DNA from: Thermodesulfobacteriales bacterium
Lineage (GTDB): Bacteria; Desulfobacterota; Thermodesulfobacteria; Thermodesulfobacteriales; Thermodesulfatatoraceae
NCBI GenBank assembly: GCA_026985945.1
Contig: JALSPN010000169.1
Span: forward strand, 1 to 9,810
Direction: 5' to 3'
Length of the DNA stretch: 9,810 bases
How positions within the stretch are numbered: the stretch's first letter is position 1; every line of letters begins with the position of its first letter. Both the position numbers and the translations under genes were made by a program. This document shows positions 6,956-9,810 of the stretch, piece after piece. The notes below the pieces were generated by a model. The model saw only the letters and a program-made list of their open reading frames with translations. It was not told where the DNA came from and made no database searches.

Positions 6956-6961
6956 TCTCTC
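6932..6961 (+). terminator. Inverted repeat over the PHP stop codon, possible weak terminator
   Basis: GAGAGATT (6932-6939) and AATCTCTC (6954-6961) are perfect eight-base complements around a 14-base loop, followed by C and TTTT (6963-6966). The stem covers the TAA stop. The AT-rich stem, large loop and short T run make it a poor intrinsic terminator, so it may only attenuate transcription between the miaB cluster and the carboxylase genes. Confidence 0.3.
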
Positions 6962-7033
6962 CTTTTGCCCTTTGCCAAAACTAAATTTTTTGATTAACTG
7001 AGCCAGATAAAAGTCCGTCCAGGGAGGACTCCT

Positions 7034-8491
7034 ATGGAAAGGAAAATCTCTCACGTCTTGATAGCCAATCGTGGCGTGCCTGCCGTACGGATCATGGATA
7101 CCTGCCGTGACCGACGCATTAAAACCACCGCGGTCTATAGCAGCGCAGATCGCCTGGCCTATCACGTGCGCCTGGCAGACCAGGCGGTCTGTATCGGCGA
7201 GGCCCCCCCTCTTGAATCTTATCTCAACATGGAAAAGATCATCGGTGCCGCCCTAAAGGTGGGGGCCGATGCTATTCATCCCGGCTGGGGGTTTCTGGCA
7301 GAAAACGCGGACTTTGCCGAAATGGTAGAAGATGCGGGCCTCATCTGGATCGGCCCACCTCCCAAAGTCATCCGTGCCATGGGAGACAAAGTCCAGGCCA
7401 AAAAATACGCCCGGCAGGCCAACGTTCCCACTATTCCCGGAATAGATAACGTCAAAGACATCGAAGAGATTAAACGCTGGATTCGGGAAGAAAAAGTGGA
7501 TTTCCCCATTATGCTTAAGGCTGCCAAAGGTGGAGGCGGAAAGGGAATGGTAAAGGTTGAGTCCGAAGAGCAGCTTCCGATAGCCTTCAACCAGGCCAAA
7601 TCCGAAGCCATGAAGGCCTTTGGAGATGATGCCCTGCTGGCGGAAAAATACATCCAGAAAGGCCGTCACATTGAAGTCCAGATCGTGGCAGACAAACACG
7701 GCAAGGTGGTGCATCTTTTCGAAAGAGAATGCACCCTTCAACGCCGCAACCAGAAGATTATCGAAGAGGCCCCTTCGCCCTCAATTGACGAAGATCTCAG
7801 GGAAGAGATCTGTTTTACCGCGGTTCGGCTCATGCGTGAGATCGGCTATGCTTCAGCCGGCACGGTGGAATTCATCTTTGATTCCGCCACCAATAAATTT
7901 TACTTCCTGGAAGTAAACACCCGCCTTCAGGTGGAACACGGTGTTACGGAGCTCATCACCGGTCTTGACCTGGTCTCTCTGATGCTTGACGTGGCCGAAG
8001 GGAAGAAACTCCCCATCAGGCAATCGGAGATCAAGGCCAACCGCTGGGCCCTGGAGGTGCGGCTTAATGCCGAAGACCCGATTTCTTTCAGTCCATCCTT
8101 CGGGACGATCTCAAGGCTCCAGCTCCCTCAGGGGCCTGCGGTGCGGATCTCTCAGGGGGTCTATGAAGGGGCTGACATCCCCCCCTATTACGATTCCCTT
8201 ATCATGCTTATCATGACCGCCGGGCAGAATCGAGAGGCTGCCATTCGCACCATGGATCGTGCCCTGGGGCGCGACCTGCGGGTGGAAGGGGTCAAAACTA
8301 TTGCGCCTCTTTTGCTCGCCATCATCCGGCACCCATCCTTCCGGGCAGGGCATTTTTCCACCACCTTTATCGAGGAACACATGGACGAACTGGTGGCCAT
8401 GTTTAAAGAAAAGAGCACCGAGGACGAGGTGCTCAAGATTGCCAAATTTGTGGCCCGGGTCTCGGCCCTTGGGCCTCAACCCTGGATGTAA
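7034..8491 (+). CDS. Biotin carboxylase subunit (AccC/PycA-type), divergent
   Basis: Carboxylates the biotin of a carrier domain using ATP and bicarbonate. It has 485 residues against about 450 for E. coli AccC. The ATP-grasp fold is complete: LIANRG, HPGWGFLAENADFAE, GDKVQAKKYA, the glycine loop KGGGGKGM, EKYIQKGRHIEVQ, FLEVNTRLQVEH with Glu301 and Arg297, and a C-terminal biotin carboxylase domain. Three near-invariant motifs are altered: ANRGEIA is ANRGVPA (Val15, Pro16), RRHQK is RRNQK (Asn239), and QVEHPVTE is QVEHGVTE (Gly303). GGGAGG (7022-7027) lies six bases before ATG. The carboxyltransferase gene begins 11 bases after its stop, so this is most likely the carboxylase half of a pyruvate-carboxylase-like enzyme, not of acetyl-CoA carboxylase. 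Confidence 0.9.
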   Translation: MERKISHVLIANRGVPAVRIMDTCRDRRIKTTAVYSSADRLAYHVRLADQAVCIGEAPPLESYLNMEKIIGAALKVGADAIHPGWGFLAENADFAEMVEDAGLIWIGPPPKVIRAMGDKVQAKKYARQANVPTIPGIDNVKDIEEIKRWIREEKVDFPIMLKAAKGGGGKGMVKVESEEQLPIAFNQAKSEAMKAFGDDALLAEKYIQKGRHIEVQIVADKHGKVVHLFERECTLQRRNQKIIEEAPSPSIDEDLREEICFTAVRLMREIGYASAGTVEFIFDSATNKFYFLEVNTRLQVEHGVTELITGLDLVSLMLDVAEGKKLPIRQSEIKANRWALEVRLNAEDPISFSPSFGTISRLQLPQGPAVRISQGVYEGADIPPYYDSLIMLIMTAGQNREAAIRTMDRALGRDLRVEGVKTIAPLLLAIIRHPSFRAGHFSTTFIEEHMDELVAMFKEKSTEDEVLKIAKFVARVSALGPQPWM

Positions 8492-8502
8492 GGAGTGGAG
8501 CC

Positions 8503-9810
8503 ATGTGGAATATCGTCAAACCGGGAATGTCTCCGCGAGAGATCGTAAAGACTTTACGAGAGCTTGATGGCGTCATGTTTACCTCTACCGGCATGCGTGA
8601 CGCCGGCCAGTCGGATTATAAAAACCGGCATCGTATTTATGACCTTGCCACTCTTGCCCCTTACTACGAACAGATGGGGCTTTTCAGTGCGGAGTGTCAC
8701 GGTGGTGCCCGCTGGCATGTAGGTATCATGAACCGGCGTGAGGACCCTTTCGAGGAAATACGGATCCTGCGAGAGAAGATGCCCTCCGTCCTCCTCCAGA
8801 CCCTTATCCGGGAAACAAACCTCTGGGGATACCGGCCTTATCCCAAAAACGTGATCGAGTATGTGGTGGCCAGGGTCGATATCGATGTCTGGCGTTGCTT
8901 TTCCTTCTTGAATGATATCCGCAACATGCGGACCGTAGCCGAAATAGTTATGAAAAGAGGCCGCCTTTTTGAGCCGGCCATCTCTTTTACCCAGGCTGAC
9001 TGGACTACCGATGAATACTATCTCTCAGTGGTTGATGAAATCGTCGATCTCTGCGGTGGGATAGACGAAATAATACTCTGTATCAAGGATATGGCAGGGG
9101 TGGGCAGCCCCAAACGCATCGCCCAGCTCATTGACGCCATCAAACAGAAATATCCAGAGCTCGTAATCCATTACCATCGTCACACCACCGATGGTCTCGC
9201 CCTTCCGGCTTATCTGGCAGCGGCTCAAGCCGGGGCCAAAATCCTGGATGTAGAAGAAGATTCTCTCACCCGTTTTTACGGCCAGCCCCCCATCCTTGGA
9301 GTGCACGCTTACCTTGAAGAGGCTGGAGTCAAGGTCCACCTCAACCGGCAAGCGGCCGAAGGTGCCGTCCAGAAAGTAAGGGAGTGGATCAACCAGTACG
9401 CCTGGGCTGAAAGCCCCTTTAAAGGCCTTGATCACAACGTGACCAAGCATAAAATGCCCGGTGGGGCCTTCCCAAGCTCCTTTGAACAGGCAGAAAAAGG
9501 CGGTTTCCTCCATCTCATGCCCCAGATCCTCCGTGTCATGTCTCTTTACAATCGCATTGTAAAATATTTTGACGTCACTCCTGGCTCCCAGATCACCTGG
9601 GTTACCTGTTCGGGAATGGTCAATAAATATGCCAAAGAACGAGGGCTTAAAGGAGTCGAACACCTCATCCGGCTCCTTACCAAATTCGTGGAAGAAGTAG
9701 ATCAGGATCTCGATAAAATGGAACCTTGGGAGAGGGAAGAACTGCTTACCATTTTCCGCAACGCTCCTGGAGACTTCAAGAACTTGATCCTTGGTAAATA
9801 CGGGCGCCTT
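8503..9810 (+). CDS. Biotin-dependent carboxyltransferase subunit (PycB/OadA-like), divergent, partial
   Basis: The frame opens at ATG 8503, with AAGGAG (8490-8495) seven bases upstream and overlapping the previous stop, and runs off the right edge after 436 residues. It resembles the carboxyltransferase barrel of pyruvate carboxylase, oxaloacetate decarboxylase alpha and transcarboxylase 5S. Metal-ligand positions are kept: Asp33 (MRDAGQS), Lys195, the usual carbamylated lysine (IKDMAG), and His225 with His227 (HRHTTDG). Arg103 (LIRETNLWGYRPY) and LND (136-138) also fit. Family-typical residues are changed: RDAHQS is RDAGQS, the FDALND aspartate is Ser134, and the SGxTSQP region reads TRFYGQP (256-262). 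A biotin carrier domain is expected beyond the edge but not seen. The product could be oxaloacetate, oxalosuccinate or another carboxylated acid. Confidence 0.88.
   Translation, partial: MWNIVKPGMSPREIVKTLRELDGVMFTSTGMRDAGQSDYKNRHRIYDLATLAPYYEQMGLFSAECHGGARWHVGIMNRREDPFEEIRILREKMPSVLLQTLIRETNLWGYRPYPKNVIEYVVARVDIDVWRCFSFLNDIRNMRTVAEIVMKRGRLFEPAISFTQADWTTDEYYLSVVDEIVDLCGGIDEIILCIKDMAGVGSPKRIAQLIDAIKQKYPELVIHYHRHTTDGLALPAYLAAAQAGAKILDVEEDSLTRFYGQPPILGVHAYLEEAGVKVHLNRQAAEGAVQKVREWINQYAWAESPFKGLDHNVTKHKMPGGAFPSSFEQAEKGGFLHLMPQILRVMSLYNRIVKYFDVTPGSQITWVTCSGMVNKYAKERGLKGVEHLIRLLTKFVEEVDQDLDKMEPWEREELLTIFRNAPGDFKNLILGKYGRL

Noticed and set aside
6956..7033. Promoter for the carboxylase genes
   Set aside because: TTGCCA followed 17 bases later by TAACTG is only a weak match, so I could not support a promoter although one is plausible in this 78-base gap.
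6488..7165. Minus-strand open frame of 225 codons
   Set aside because: Spans the PHP gene, the intergenic gap and the biotin carboxylase start in antisense; it lacks motifs and is typical of shadows in GC-rich genes.
7034..8491. Biotin carboxylase as part of acetyl-CoA carboxylase
   Set aside because: The immediate downstream partner is a pyruvate/oxaloacetate-type carboxyltransferase, not AccB or AccA/AccD.
9025..9663. Minus-strand open frame of 212 codons
   Set aside because: Entirely antisense to the carboxyltransferase gene, which has conserved catalytic motifs across the same stretch.

Overview
This window reads as chromosome of a Gram-negative anaerobe, most likely a thermophilic Desulfobacterota/Thermodesulfobacteriota-type bacterium. 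That placement is inference, resting on the overall look of the proteins, a selenocysteine-containing SelD, a cytoplasmic multi-PAS sensor kinase with a cysteine-rich PAS loop, and a split biotin-dependent carboxylase. The whole window is gene-dense. No tRNA, rRNA, CRISPR array, insertion sequence or phage gene was seen, and there is no gene-free stretch longer than about 130 bases.

Layout. (1) Positions 1-1995, minus strand: a large soluble sensor histidine kinase (GAF, PAS, PAS, HisKA, HATPase) that runs off the left edge and is probably hybrid. (2) Positions 2048-3085, plus strand: selD, selenide water dikinase. An in-frame TGA (2090-2092) is the catalytic selenocysteine and is followed by a clear bacterial SECIS-type hairpin, so the real gene starts 69 bases upstream of where a standard gene caller would put it. 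(3) Positions 4311-3082, minus strand: a two-gene operon of a creatininase-family amidohydrolase and an exported TlpA-like thioredoxin. The last gene meets selD tail to tail with overlapping stop codons. (4) Positions 4441-6955, plus strand: miaB (tRNA methylthiotransferase), a DUF151 bifunctional-nuclease-family protein and a small PHP-domain phosphoesterase, very tightly packed. (5) Positions 7034-9810, plus strand: a biotin carboxylase followed 11 bases later by a carboxyltransferase subunit that runs off the right edge.

How the genes fit together. SelD makes selenophosphate, needed for its own selenocysteine and presumably for other selenoproteins elsewhere in the genome. The last two genes look like two subunits of one biotin-dependent carboxylase, close to the pyruvate carboxylase / oxaloacetate decarboxylase / 2-oxoglutarate carboxylase group. 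Both subunits depart from near-invariant family motifs, so the substrate should not be assumed.

The points most worth a second look are the recoded SelD with its SECIS element, the divergent carboxylase pair, the four-cysteine PAS loop of the kinase, and an 18-bp tandem duplication that doubles the miaB start site.
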